From the NCBI RefSeq assembly GCF_009864005.1, contig NZ_WEZQ01000017.1, positions 143,745-207,744 of the forward strand: 64,000 bases of DNA, read 5' to 3'. Of this stretch, positions 26,550 to 35,795 are shown one piece after another. Position 1 is the first letter of the stretch. Every line of letters begins with the position of its first letter. The translations under genes and the position numbers were made by a program. The stretch is from Furfurilactobacillus milii. Its GTDB lineage: Bacteria > Bacillota > Bacilli > Lactobacillales > Lactobacillaceae. Below the pieces are notes generated by a model, which was given only the letters and a program-made list of their open reading frames with translations, searched no databases and was not told where the DNA came from.

Positions 26550-27338
26550 TTAGGACTGTTTGCCATTATCCGATGCAGTAATTAACTGTTGTTGATCGTT
26601 AAAGAAACGGCGGTAAGCAATGTAACAAGCGCTGACAGAGCCGAGGCTGGTCGCTGACAGTAACATAAACACCACCATAATCTGATATTTAATAGCGTAA
26701 ACCGGATCAACACCGGCGAAGATCAGGCCAGACATCATCCCCGGTAAACTAACGATCCCGTAAGTCTTAGATGCGTCAATCGTTGGTTGCATTCCCGTTT
26801 TGATACACTCGCGGACGATGCCAATTGCGGAATCGTGCACACTGGCACCTAATGCTAAACGTTCCAACACTTGTTGGCGTTGGTCCCGAAAGAGTGTCCG
26901 CATGTTGCGGTAGCAAAGCCCGATCGCCACCATTGAGTTACTGGCAATCATTCCTGAAATTGGAATCATCTGTGACGGGACAAACTTAATCGCACCCGCC
27001 AAAACTAAACCACTTAGCGTCACTGAAGTGCTGATTAAGATGGACCAAAAGGATGACCAAAAAATGTTTGGAATTCCCTTTCCCCGTTTCATCGCATTAT
27101 AAGCCGCATTAAAGATAATGACCAAAATCATCGCTAATGTGAGCAACACGTTGTTGACCGCAAAGATATATTTCAGCAAGAAACCAACAATTGTTAGCTG
27201 AATAATGGCACGAACCACGCCGATAATCATATCGCGGTCAACACCAAGCTTCTGACGCCAGCCAATAAATAGCGCAACCAGCACGAGGCCAGCTGCAAAC
27301 GCTAAACTTACATTATTAACATTCACCGCATTATGCAT
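26550..27338 (-). CDS. fetB: FetB/YbbM-like ABC transporter permease (UPF0014)
   Basis: A 262-residue integral membrane protein with about seven helices and the conserved UPF0014 segment ISGMIASNSMVAIGLCYRN followed by LALGASVHDS and GIVSLPGMMSGLIFAG. It pairs with the ATPase encoded immediately upstream (8-bp overlap). E. coli FetAB is a putative iron exporter that protects from oxidative stress; the same role is assumed, not shown. TAAGGAGG precedes the ATG. Confidence 0.9.
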   Translation of the reverse strand: MHNAVNVNNVSLAFAAGLVLVALFIGWRQKLGVDRDMIIGVVRAIIQLTIVGFLLKYIFAVNNVLLTLAMILVIIFNAAYNAMKRGKGIPNIFWSSFWSILISTSVTLSGLVLAGAIKFVPSQMIPISGMIASNSMVAIGLCYRNMRTLFRDQRQQVLERLALGASVHDSAIGIVRECIKTGMQPTIDASKTYGIVSLPGMMSGLIFAGVDPVYAIKYQIMVVFMLLSATSLGSVSACYIAYRRFFNDQQQLITASDNGKQS

Positions 27339-27990
27339 GACGTACCTCCTTAGTGTGTTTGCCCGCTACGACTTCATATAAATCATCAGCGGCAGCAATT
27401 TCACTTTCATCATGAGTAATCCACACCACGGTACCCCCACGATCACGATAATGATCAACCAGACTGTGCACGATGGCCTTATTATCTGTGTCCAAGCCAG
27501 TCGTTACTTCATCAAGCAACAAAATGTCCGGTACAAATATTAGATTACGAATAAGCGCCACTCGTTGCCGCTCACCTCCTGATAACCCTGTGATGTCATG
27601 ATTCAAATAATCCGGTGATAGATTTACCTGGGCGAGCAATTCGTGCTGGCGTGCCTCATCAACACTTTGGTTACGAATTTCAAACGGAAAGTTAAGATTG
27701 TCAGCCACCGTTTTGCCAAACAGCGTTGGTTGTTGAAAACAATATGACACCCGACGACGGTAGACCATCGGATCGTAAGTAAACGCGTCATGACCATCGA
27801 ATGTCATTTGACCTGCGCTCGGCGAGATCATCCGTGCCATAATTTGAAGAATCGTACTTTTACCCGACCCAGACGGGCCCACTACCATCAAGTTACTCTC
27901 TTTTTCTAACCGCAAATTGATTTTGGTCAGGATTTCACGCTCCCCAACTCGGTAGTCAATATCGGTCATTGTCAGTAATGCTGTCATCAT
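27331..27990 (-). CDS. fetA: FetA/YbbL-like ABC transporter ATPase
   Basis: A 219-residue ATPase with Walker A GPSGSGKST, Q-loop QQP, signature LSGGERQRVALIRNL, Walker B ILLLDEVTTGLD and switch histidine TH. The frame extends to 28035, but the double ATG at 27990/27987 follows AGTGGTGA and gives the normal family length. It overlaps the permease gene by 8 bp and forms a two-gene operon with it. Confidence 0.9.
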   Translation of the reverse strand: MMTALLTMTDIDYRVGEREILTKINLRLEKESNLMVVGPSGSGKSTILQIMARMISPSAGQMTFDGHDAFTYDPMVYRRRVSYCFQQPTLFGKTVADNLNFPFEIRNQSVDEARQHELLAQVNLSPDYLNHDITGLSGGERQRVALIRNLIFVPDILLLDEVTTGLDTDNKAIVHSLVDHYRDRGGTVVWITHDESEIAAADDLYEVVAGKHTKEVRHA

Positions 27991-28154
27991 TTCACCACTT
28001 TCTTCATTTATTCTAAAGTAAGCATAAAACATCACTTTCCGTTTGTCCGTTTACAAGACTTCGCAGGGATCCTGACAATACGGAAACCACACCTTAGTGG
28101 TCAAACATGCTATGATGGTCCTAATTATTACTAGAGTTAGCAACGGAGGACAAT

Positions 28155-29702
28155 ATGGAACCTCAATCACGAAATAACAACGATCTGCGCTCAGAACGCG
28201 GTCGCTCGCACTTTGATCACAATAATCATCAAACACATTCACAGCACCGCAACGGCCCCCGTTCGTTTGATCATTCACGGAACAATGACCACAATGGGTA
28301 TCGTCGTCAGCGTAGTAATCAATCAGAACAAGCTGATGTTCAGGTCGAGGTTGGCCAACGTTTTCCATTAACCATCAAACGCCTCGGCATTAACGGCGAA
28401 GGGATCGGCTATTATCATCATAAGATTACGTTTGTCCCAGGCGCCCTTCCAGACGAAGTGGTCGTCGCCGAAGTTACGCACGTAGCGGCTCATTTTCTAA
28501 ACGCTAAAGTACATCAAATCCGTAAAGAAAGTGCCCACCGGGTAACGCCACCAGATACACAGTCAGCCGAAGTCGGTGGGTTCGAACTTTCCCATCTTGA
28601 TTACCCGTCACAACTGGCTTTCAAACGTGATGTTATCCGCCAAGCGCTGGAAAAGTTTCAGCCCCGCGGCTGGGAAAACTATGACCTGCGCCCAACAATC
28701 GGCATGGCAGAACCTTATCACTACCGCAACAAAGCCCAATTTCAAGTACGGCAGGATGCGGACGGTAATGTGATTGCCGGTCTATATAAGGAGGGTACGC
28801 ATGATCTTGTTGATCTTCCGGAAGCCAGCACTCAAAATGAAGCAACCATGACCGTCATTCGCGCATTAGTCAAAATGCTGCAAGAATTACAAGTTCCCAT
28901 TTACGATGAAGAGGCCAATTCAGGTATTATCAAAACGCTCGTTGTCCGTTCATCCGAAGCCAGTGGCGAAGTTCAGGTCACGTTTGTCACAAACTCACAA
29001 AAGTTGCCGCACAAACGGGAATTGTTAGCGCTGATCGAAGAACGTTTGCCACAAGTTGTTTCCGTCATGCAAAACGTTAACCAAAGCAAAACTTCGTTAG
29101 TTTGGGGAGATAAGACCACTAAGTTAATGGGTCAGGACTACATTACTGAAACCCTATTGGGTAAGCAGTTCCAATTATCGCCACGGGCATTCTTACAGTT
29201 GAATCCTAAGCAAACCACCCGCTTATACGAAGAAACGATTAAAGCTTTGGACTTAACGCATGCCGACCACTTGGTAGATGCCTACTCAGGCGTGGGCACC
29301 ATTGGATTATCCTTGGCAGACCGTGCCGGCGAAGTGCGTGGCATGGACACGATTGAAGAATCTGTTGATGACGCCAACCGTAACGCTGAACTGAACGGCA
29401 TTACCAACGCCGAATACAGTGTGGGAACCGCCGAAGACCTATTACCACAATGGGTCAGCCAGGGATGGCGACCAGATGCATTGGTCGTTGATCCACCTCG
29501 TGCAGGCCTAGCCGACACAATGATTGATACCATTATGCAAGTACAGCCTGAAAAGTTTGTCTATGTTTCATGTAACCCGTCAACGCTGGCCCAAAACTTA
29601 GTTGAGTTAGGTCGCGTCTATCGCGTTGAATACATTCAATCCATCGACATGTTTCCTCAAACGGCACGCGTTGAAGCTGTCGTAAAGTTGGTTCTGCGGT
29701 AA
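28155..29702 (+). CDS. RlmD/RlmCD-like 23S rRNA (uracil-5-)-methyltransferase with basic N-terminal extension
   Basis: A 515-residue SAM-dependent enzyme. Residues 1-65 are a low-complexity tail rich in Asn, His, Arg and Ser. A TRAM domain (about 66-125, GQRFPLTIKRLGINGEGIGYY) and the TrmA-type catalytic domain follow, with the SAM loop VDAYSGVGTIGLSL, motif VDPPRAGL and the catalytic cysteine in YVSCNPSTLAQNL. It methylates U to m5U in 23S rRNA. GGAGG precedes the ATG and an extended -10 TGCTATGAT lies upstream. The tail is not standard and probably binds RNA or is disordered. Orthologues occur in two or three copies per lactobacillus, so the exact target U is uncertain. Confidence 0.88.
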   Translation: MEPQSRNNNDLRSERGRSHFDHNNHQTHSQHRNGPRSFDHSRNNDHNGYRRQRSNQSEQADVQVEVGQRFPLTIKRLGINGEGIGYYHHKITFVPGALPDEVVVAEVTHVAAHFLNAKVHQIRKESAHRVTPPDTQSAEVGGFELSHLDYPSQLAFKRDVIRQALEKFQPRGWENYDLRPTIGMAEPYHYRNKAQFQVRQDADGNVIAGLYKEGTHDLVDLPEASTQNEATMTVIRALVKMLQELQVPIYDEEANSGIIKTLVVRSSEASGEVQVTFVTNSQKLPHKRELLALIEERLPQVVSVMQNVNQSKTSLVWGDKTTKLMGQDYITETLLGKQFQLSPRAFLQLNPKQTTRLYEETIKALDLTHADHLVDAYSGVGTIGLSLADRAGEVRGMDTIEESVDDANRNAELNGITNAEYSVGTAEDLLPQWVSQGWRPDALVVDPPRAGLADTMIDTIMQVQPEKFVYVSCNPSTLAQNLVELGRVYRVEYIQSIDMFPQTARVEAVVKLVLR

Positions 29703-29730
29703 TTTTTAGTAGTCCTGGCTAAATTTGACG

Positions 29731-29862
29731 TGCTATAATACAAGAAGAAGGGAATATCAGTCGCATGACATTTCCTCCTGCAAGCGCCGCCGAAACGGCT
29801 GGCATTAGATGAATATGAAACCGTTAATCATCAGTCAAAAGTTAGATTAGCGGTTTTTTCTT
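29731..29862 (+). ncRNA. antisense antitoxin RNA of the type I toxin locus
   Basis: An extended -10 (TGCTATAAT, 29731-29739) starts a short plus-strand RNA with no ORF. Its part CATTTCC...GCAAG...GCGCC (29764-29788) matches the complement of the toxin's ribosome binding region at 29944-29970 in order. It ends at AACCGTTAATC/GATTAGCGGTT (29819-29855) followed by T6, a terminator that also contains the toxin stop codon. Convergent RNAs with a shared terminator and interrupted complementarity are characteristic of par/Fst-like type I systems. Confidence 0.7.
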
Positions 29863-29960
29863 TGACCAAAACTCCAGATTAAGATCAAGATGAAGGTTAG
29901 CAACGCAAGAATAAACATTCCAAACGTTAGCATCATCATAATCGCATTTCCGCAAGACAA
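29847..29960 (-). CDS. small membrane toxin, Hol_Tox (putative holin-like toxin) family
   Basis: A 37-residue protein: short polar start MSCGNAI, one hydrophobic helix MMMLTFGMFILALLTFILIL, and a charged tail SFGQRKNR. The LTFGMF-I-LLTFIxxLI pattern is that of the lactobacillar Hol_Tox/Fst-like peptides, which damage the membrane. The TTG start at 29960 is chosen because GGAGGGAGG lies 7 nt upstream and no SD precedes the internal ATGs. Its stop lies in the terminator shared with the antisense RNA. Confidence 0.8.
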   Translation of the reverse strand: MSCGNAIMMMLTFGMFILALLTFILILIWSFGQRKNR

Positions 29961-30168
29961 AGTGGCGCCTCCCTCCACACAGATTTTCTGTATCGCCCAT
30001 AGGCAACACCTCTTTGTGTTAGAATTTGCCAACCGCTTCAACTTAACTTGCTCAGTAATTTTATCATGTTAAATAAGTCATAAAACCTAAAAGTTATGTT
30101 TATAAAAGAATAAATTTCGGTTATGTAGAATTTGATTAAACAGCTCTTTTTTGTACCAGGAGGTTTTC

Positions 30169-31584
30169 ATGAAGCAACGCTCACAATGGATCTTATTAAT
30201 GGCGACATCCTCGGTATCGTTCATGTCGACGCTAGATGCCAGTATTGTTAACATCGCCATTCCCCACATCAGCCGTGAACTTAATGTACCAATGAATGAA
30301 GCCGAATGGGTCGTTTCCGTCTACTTAGTGCTCATCTGTGTGCTCCTGATTTTCTTTGGCCGATTGTCTGATCAAATCGGCCGCATCCCCATTTTTCAGG
30401 TCGGTACTCTGGTGTTTATCACAGGCTCACTGTTTTGTGGTTTGAGCACAAACTTGCCGCTGTTGCTGGGTGCTCGGGCACTGCAGGCGCTTGGTTCTTC
30501 AATGGTGATGGCCACTAACTTTGGCATCATCACCCAAATATTTCCTTCAAACCAGCATGGTCGGGCGTTAGGACTCAATAGTTCGGTGGTTCAAATCGGT
30601 AACATTGCTGGGCCAGGACTTGGTGGGCTTATCTTATCCGTTGTCAGTTGGCATTGGATATTCTTCATCAACGTCCCGATTGGCATTATCGCGTTTCTGT
30701 TTGGACACCGCATCTTTCCTCACCAACAAATCCACTTCAATAAAATCGTGATTGATTGGCCTGGTTATGCAACGTTTGCAACCATGATTAGTGCCTTTTT
30801 TGTCGCCATCTACTGGGGTCAGGCGGTTGGTTTCCATTCCGCCGGCGTACTTAGTTTGTTTGGTCTAGCCATTGTGATGTTGGCGGCCTTTATATTAATC
30901 GAACGACGCGTACAACAACCACTGATTCAACTTGAAATTTTCGCCAATCGTGGCTTCTCACTCGGCATTATTTCTGCGATGCTCGTGTACATGACGGGCT
31001 TTTTCAATAATGTTATTATGCCTTTTTACCTTCAGGAAACATTGATGCTATCGTCTGCAACGGCCGGGCTAATCCTGATGGCCGTGCCATTATTAAATAT
31101 CTTCAGCGCCCCAGCTGGTGGCGTCATTTCGGATCATATCGGTGCCGAACGTGTGTCGTTTTACGCGCTTTTCCTCTTTTTGATTCCAGAGCTGATTTTT
31201 ATCTTTGTGCAGCCCACATGGTCACTGGCTTGGCTCGTGTTTGGCCTGGCAGTCTTTGGCACTGCAAACGGTGCCTTCCAAAATAATCCAATGATCATGG
31301 GCAATGCCGGCCCAGAATTTCAGGGTATCGCTGGTTCTATTGCCGCATTGGGACGTAACCTAGGCATGGCAATTGGGCTCTCATTAGCGACATCACTGCT
31401 TTATTCTGGTATCAGTCAACGTGCCGGGCACCATATGACTGCCTATCCGCATGGTCACGCCAGTTGGTTCGTTTATGGTATGCATTTCAGTTATCTATTT
31501 GCACTCGGGTTAATCATGATTGCCATTGGCCTACTTGGCTGGCTATTGTGGTCGAGAAAAAAAGCTTTATCTTTGCACAGTTAA
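30169..31584 (+). CDS. DHA2-family MFS multidrug efflux transporter
   Basis: A 471-residue, 14-helix exporter of the EmrB/QacA type. Visible motifs: LDASIVNIAIPHISREL in helix 1, the loop 2-3 motif FGRLSDQIGRIPIF and motif C-like GPGLGGLI in helix 5. It uses the proton gradient to expel lipophilic drugs or dyes. CCAGGAGG precedes the ATG at 30169. It is a single gene, with a near paralogue at 50482. Confidence 0.92.
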   Translation: MKQRSQWILLMATSSVSFMSTLDASIVNIAIPHISRELNVPMNEAEWVVSVYLVLICVLLIFFGRLSDQIGRIPIFQVGTLVFITGSLFCGLSTNLPLLLGARALQALGSSMVMATNFGIITQIFPSNQHGRALGLNSSVVQIGNIAGPGLGGLILSVVSWHWIFFINVPIGIIAFLFGHRIFPHQQIHFNKIVIDWPGYATFATMISAFFVAIYWGQAVGFHSAGVLSLFGLAIVMLAAFILIERRVQQPLIQLEIFANRGFSLGIISAMLVYMTGFFNNVIMPFYLQETLMLSSATAGLILMAVPLLNIFSAPAGGVISDHIGAERVSFYALFLFLIPELIFIFVQPTWSLAWLVFGLAVFGTANGAFQNNPMIMGNAGPEFQGIAGSIAALGRNLGMAIGLSLATSLLYSGISQRAGHHMTAYPHGHASWFVYGMHFSYLFALGLIMIAIGLLGWLLWSRKKALSLHS

Positions 31585-31700
31585 GTTATAACTAATCTGC
31601 TTTGGCTTGTATGATCATGGCAAAATTAACAACCCATCAAGTCATCTGGATATACAGTCTTAGGTGATGCCACATCTTTTCACTAAATCTTGTCCGAATG

Positions 31701-31757
31701 AAAAACACTTCTCTAATGCATCGCAATTATCTGCGATTGCACTAAAGAAGTGTTTTT
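31701..31757. terminator. bidirectional terminator
   Basis: AAAAACACTTCT/AGAAGTGTTTTT encloses a second stem GCATCGCA/TGCGATTGC, between the convergent MFS and small hypothetical genes. Confidence 0.82.
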
Positions 31758-31769
31758 GAATTTAGTTTG

Positions 31770-32009
31770 TTATTTTACATCAATATCGATTTGCATTGCG
31801 GTCTGTTCGTCTGGATTCAACTTTTCGTTATACGTCAGCTCCGCACGATCCAATTCATGAACAATTTCCTTTTCAACAACATCCAAGGGCCGTTTGTCAT
31901 TCTTCAATTGGTTAACCATCAACGTAATCTTGTTATCATGCGGTTCTGAGATTGTGTATGAAACATCTTCTGTATTCAAAATCTCAGTAATTAACTTCCG
32001 TTCTTCCAT
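31770..32009 (-). CDS. small conserved-looking acidic protein, unknown function
   Basis: A 79-residue acidic, soluble protein (MEERKLITEI ... ending IDIDVK) with no signal or membrane segment. GGAGGTTTGACTG precedes the ATG, which supports translation, and codon usage resembles the neighbours. No family was recognised. Confidence 0.7.
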   Translation of the reverse strand: MEERKLITEILNTEDVSYTISEPHDNKITLMVNQLKNDKRPLDVVEKEIVHELDRAELTYNEKLNPDEQTAMQIDIDVK

Positions 32010-32081
32010 CAGTCAAACCTCCAACAGTTTAATAACTCCATCATAGGTCTTGTGGACGGAATTGTGAACCGCCAACTGTGA

Positions 32082-33695
32082 CTATTTCCAATAGGCATAT
32101 CGATACAATGCTTGTGGAGAAGTAGAGGTGTACTTTATCCCGCCAATGTCTTTAGATAAGAAGTGTGCGACTACTTGATTATACAGTGGTGTATCTGGAA
32201 CTTGATTGTTCAAACGTTTGTTAGCCTTAGCAATTGTTTGCCAACGTGTATTGCCAGCCTGTTTAGATGCCTTATCCATCAACTGATTAAACTGCGTGTC
32301 ATTCCACTTCGGGAAGTTAGCCGTGCCATCTTTTTGAGCCACAGTCAAAAAGCCTTGCGGATCATCATAAGAAGTTTCCCAACCAGTCGCAACTAAATCA
32401 TATTTACCGGCAAATGCACTGGCAATTCTTTGCGAAACTGGTTGTGGATTAATGCTAATGCTAAGCCCTTTTAAATTCTTTTGTGCACTACTCTGTACAA
32501 ACTCTCCAAGTTTGTGGGAAGTTGAATCGTCAGCAGTCAACAATTTAAGTGTTAGCTTACTCGTGTGGCTTTCTTTTTCAAAAGTTTTCCATTCGGTCTT
32601 GGCACGTTTGAGGTCGTATTTTGCTAGACCACCATTTAGACTATAAAAATCCTTGCCCTGACTATTCTTAACGATTCCTTTCGGTACCATATTATTTGCC
32701 GGTAACGAGCCATCATTCAAAACAGAATTTGCTAGTGACTGCCGGTCTAAAAGATAGTTAAATGCACGCCGTAAATGGACATTAGTCATCGGCTTTTTAT
32801 TCGTATTGAAATTTAAATAGTTAAGACTTGCACCGGGAACTGTATGTAATTCTTTGTTGCCCTTATTATTTGCCACGTACTCCCCGGAAATTGCAGTTTC
32901 TTGAATTTTGCCACTTTGGAACATGTTGTATGAGGTACTGTCTTCCTTCGAAACAGTTGCGACAACCTTCTTAATCCGCACACCCTTTGCGGCGTGAAAC
33001 TTATTATCCTTTACATACGTCCAAGTATCGTTAGTGCCCTTCCACCCTTGCAATGTGTAGGGACCGTTGTAAACCATCTTTGTACTGTCTTTGGCATAAT
33101 CCTTACCGTATTTGTTAAGTACTTTCTTGTCTGCGGGATAAAATCCTGTCGCTAACAATGAATTAAAGTAAGGCACCCTCGATGAGGGTGTCACTTGTAA
33201 TTTATAGGTTCCAAGCGCTTTTACTCCTAATTCAGACACTGGCTTCGTGCCTTTGTTGACCGCGCTGAAGTTTTTAATGAAGCTCAAATAACTTGCCGCA
33301 TTTTGAGAGGCTGTTTTTGGTGCAACTTCGTGTTGCAAACTAACAACGAAATCTTGTGCAGTAACTGGGTCACCATTGCTCCATTTGGCATCCTTACGCA
33401 ATGTAAAAATATATTTTGTTCCGTTTGCCGTTGGTTTAACAATCTTCGTCGCTGCCCCAGGGGCGACTTTGCCGTTTTTATCAAACGTATATAGTCCTTC
33501 CATAACTTGGTCTACAATGCTCTGACTATATGCATCACTGACTTTTGCAGGATCAATTGTTGTTGGATTTGCCTGTACGGTAACGTTCAATGTTTTATCT
33601 TGTTTTGCATCTGCAGCATGAATAATCCGAGTACCAAACACTGTTGATATCACTGCTACAGTACTCACTGTCACTAACATTCGCTTTAATTTCAT
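32082..33695 (-). CDS. OppA-like peptide-binding protein (SBP family 5) without lipobox
   Basis: A 537-residue extracellular solute-binding protein of family 5 (VTVQANPTTIDPAKVSDAYS, NGDPVTAQDFVVSLQ, YTLQGWKG, ATGWETSYDDPQGFLT), which captures oligopeptides for an ABC importer. The N-terminus MKLKRMLVTVSTVAVISTVF leads to IIHAADA, a signal-peptidase-I-like site; no cysteine lipobox is present, although OppA proteins of Gram-positives are usually lipoproteins. The ATG at 33695 follows GGGGGCGTGCGT. No permease or ATPase is adjacent, so it must work with an Opp system elsewhere. Confidence 0.9.
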   Translation of the reverse strand: MKLKRMLVTVSTVAVISTVFGTRIIHAADAKQDKTLNVTVQANPTTIDPAKVSDAYSQSIVDQVMEGLYTFDKNGKVAPGAATKIVKPTANGTKYIFTLRKDAKWSNGDPVTAQDFVVSLQHEVAPKTASQNAASYLSFIKNFSAVNKGTKPVSELGVKALGTYKLQVTPSSRVPYFNSLLATGFYPADKKVLNKYGKDYAKDSTKMVYNGPYTLQGWKGTNDTWTYVKDNKFHAAKGVRIKKVVATVSKEDSTSYNMFQSGKIQETAISGEYVANNKGNKELHTVPGASLNYLNFNTNKKPMTNVHLRRAFNYLLDRQSLANSVLNDGSLPANNMVPKGIVKNSQGKDFYSLNGGLAKYDLKRAKTEWKTFEKESHTSKLTLKLLTADDSTSHKLGEFVQSSAQKNLKGLSISINPQPVSQRIASAFAGKYDLVATGWETSYDDPQGFLTVAQKDGTANFPKWNDTQFNQLMDKASKQAGNTRWQTIAKANKRLNNQVPDTPLYNQVVAHFLSKDIGGIKYTSTSPQALYRYAYWK

Positions 33696-33837
33696 ACGCA
33701 CGCCCCCGAGAACAAAAATTAATTATCGATGAGTATTCTCATAAATAATTAATTAAAAATGTAGTTCTTTTATATCACAGTGTCAATTATTATTTTTTCG
33801 GCGTGTACTTTTGTTTTACCCTTGCTTTAGTCAGATT

Positions 33838-33889
33838 TAAAAAGCTATCGTCGCTCGCAATGTTCTGCAGACGACAATAGCCTCTTTCA
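33838..33889. terminator. terminator of the dedA gene
   Basis: GCTAT-GTCG/CGAC-ATAGC stem just past the dedA stop codon, with AAA and CTCTTT flanks. Confidence 0.65.
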
Positions 33890-33895
33890 TCTTTT

Positions 33896-34513
33896 TTAGT
33901 TATGCACCTTGATTCGTTTAACATAGTACCAAATGCCGCCAACCAATAGCAAAATGGCCAGCACAATGATCGTCATCGTTGAAAAAGTATCGACTGCCGC
34001 TGAAACTTGTGTCCACGCGTGACCTGCCATGCGGCCGAGCACAATCAACACAACATTCCAAATCAGCGTACCAATCGTCGTAAACAAAATAAACGATTGC
34101 CATTTCATCCGAGTCATCCCCGCTGGAATCGAGATCAAGCTACGGATTACTGGGATAAAACGACCAAAGAAAACAGTCTTGCCGCCATGCTTCTTGAATA
34201 AATTAGCCGTTTTAGTAACATCACTCTGTTTGAGGCGTAACAAACGACCAAAACGGCTTTGCACCAAACGTTGTAATCGTTCCTCATTCAGCCAGTGGCC
34301 AATTCCATATAGAATAACAGCTCCCAGAACTGCACCGATCGTGGCGGCAATCACACTGCCAGTAATCGTCAAATCTGCGGCCAACGTCATAAAGCCAGCA
34401 AACGTCAGAATCACTTCTGAGGGGATTGGTGGGAAAACATTTTCTAAGGCAATCAGCAAAACGATGCCCAAATAGCCAAATTGGTTCATAAAATCAATTA
34501 ACTGTTGTTCCAT
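33896..34513 (-). CDS. DedA-family membrane protein
   Basis: A 205-residue protein with about five helices and the DedA/SNARE-associated signature FGRFIPVIRSLISIPAGMTRM. Members are proton-driven lipid flippases or scramblases, for example for undecaprenyl phosphate or phosphatidylethanolamine, in the cytoplasmic membrane. AAAGGTGACACC precedes the ATG. Single gene. Confidence 0.92.
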   Translation of the reverse strand: MEQQLIDFMNQFGYLGIVLLIALENVFPPIPSEVILTFAGFMTLAADLTITGSVIAATIGAVLGAVILYGIGHWLNEERLQRLVQSRFGRLLRLKQSDVTKTANLFKKHGGKTVFFGRFIPVIRSLISIPAGMTRMKWQSFILFTTIGTLIWNVVLIVLGRMAGHAWTQVSAAVDTFSTMTIIVLAILLLVGGIWYYVKRIKVHN

Positions 34514-34702
34514 ACGGTGTCACCTTTCATTTACGAAGTGGTCAGAGCTGTGGGACGCGCAGTCATGCGCAACAAAGCGTGGTTTTATTATTCCTGATTC
34601 ACATCAAAAAAGCGATTAATAACGTTTGAACTGAGAAAATCTTAAACATTGGTCCAAATTCGATTATACTAACCATATACTTTGTGAAAAGAGGACAGTC
34701 CC

Positions 34703-35437
34703 GTGCACATGAAAGATGCCAAACAGCGTTTTACCTGGCTCATCATTTCAATTATTTTGAACTCCGCCTTTAATGCACTCACAATTTCCACCAATATGGG
34801 AAGCGCCGTGTGGACAGCATCCGCCGTTAACCTCACCCATTGGTTATTGCATACGACGAGCCCCGCTGTGGCCAGTCAAGGGCTGGGAATCGTCCTCACT
34901 GGTTACGGCGTGGTTATCGCCTTTCTGGATCAATTACTCATTGGCCGTTTCGACTGGGGCCGACTCATTCGTAACATCTTGTATATTATTCCGTTTAGCT
35001 ATTTAATTCAGTTTATCGTTCCATTTTGGTCAGACGTGCTTGGCATCAAATACTTGCACGGCGATTTCAGTCACCCATGGGAGCTTGCAGCGCTGGTTGT
35101 TATCGATGTCATTGGCTTGTTTGGTGTTGGCGCAGCCGTTTCTCTCTATCAGCGAGCAAACATCATCATGCATCCGAACGATGACTTGTCCTATATCATT
35201 CGTTTCCGCTACTTACGCGGTCTCGCAACGGCTTCACAAATGTTGAGTTATATTCCACCAGTCCTTATTATGATCATTTGTCTCTTCACGAACCACTTCC
35301 AGCTATGGGCGGTCAACTTTGGTACCGTCTGGGCCTTCCTCACGCAGGGCTGGGTTCAAGGCTGGTCTGACAAACACTTCATTCCATCATTAAAACATCA
35401 CTTCACAACACGAGTAGCTACAGAAAATGATAAATAA
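34703..35437 (+). CDS. YczE/YitT-like integral membrane protein
   Basis: A 244-residue protein with about six membrane helices; the SAFNALTISTNMGSAVWTASAVNLTHWL opening resembles the YczE-type DUF6198/YitT group. The GTG at 34703 is preferred because GAGGAC lies 6 nt upstream; the ATG at 34709 is possible. Function unknown. Confidence 0.72.
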   Translation: MHMKDAKQRFTWLIISIILNSAFNALTISTNMGSAVWTASAVNLTHWLLHTTSPAVASQGLGIVLTGYGVVIAFLDQLLIGRFDWGRLIRNILYIIPFSYLIQFIVPFWSDVLGIKYLHGDFSHPWELAALVVIDVIGLFGVGAAVSLYQRANIIMHPNDDLSYIIRFRYLRGLATASQMLSYIPPVLIMIICLFTNHFQLWAVNFGTVWAFLTQGWVQGWSDKHFIPSLKHHFTTRVATENDK

Positions 35438-35440
35438 ACA

Positions 35441-35486
35441 GCAAAGCAGGTGAGCTTTTCCAATATTGGAAGCTCACCTGCTTTGC
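35441..35486. terminator. strong hairpin after the YczE-like gene
   Basis: A 17-bp perfect stem (GCAAAGCAGGTGAGCTT and its inverse) follows the stop codon. The T run is weak, so termination is inferred. Confidence 0.7.
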
Positions 35487-35581
35487 ATTTATTGGCCTAC
35501 AATTGTGGCTAAGACAGAACCGACTAGATGCTCCGATTTATTGGCTGTCGCGCTTTAACATAGTTAACGTAGCGGAAGAGC

Positions 35582-35750
35582 GTCAACATTGAAACCAAGC
35601 CGTGAAAATGTTGTTAATTCGAACGGTTTACTCGGATTTACAACATGGACGGTCGCAGAGACTCGGGTTCTTACGAGGCTCTACGGCGAGGTGAAAGACT
35701 CCGGCTTCAGGAGGCTTGAACCGACCCCACGGCGGCGTTTCAATGTTGAC
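35582..35750 (+). repeat. dispersed structured element, subfamily A copy 1
   Basis: A 169-bp element closed by a perfect 13-bp stem GTCAACATTGAAA/TTTCAATGTTGAC. Inside are GTTGTTAATTCGA/TCGGATTTACAAC, an ACTCG/CGAGG hairpin and the core GAGGTGAAAGACTCCGG. It fills the space between a YczE-like and a DUF1304 gene. Confidence 0.85.
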
Positions 35751-35795
35751 AACCGGACGTGGCATCTATGCTACTTTTAGTACTAGCTCTATTGT

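Noticed and set aside
28051..28368. Cysteine-rich minus-strand frame of 105 codons
   Set aside because: It is the mirror of the low-complexity N-terminal tail of the rRNA methyltransferase gene and its promoter.
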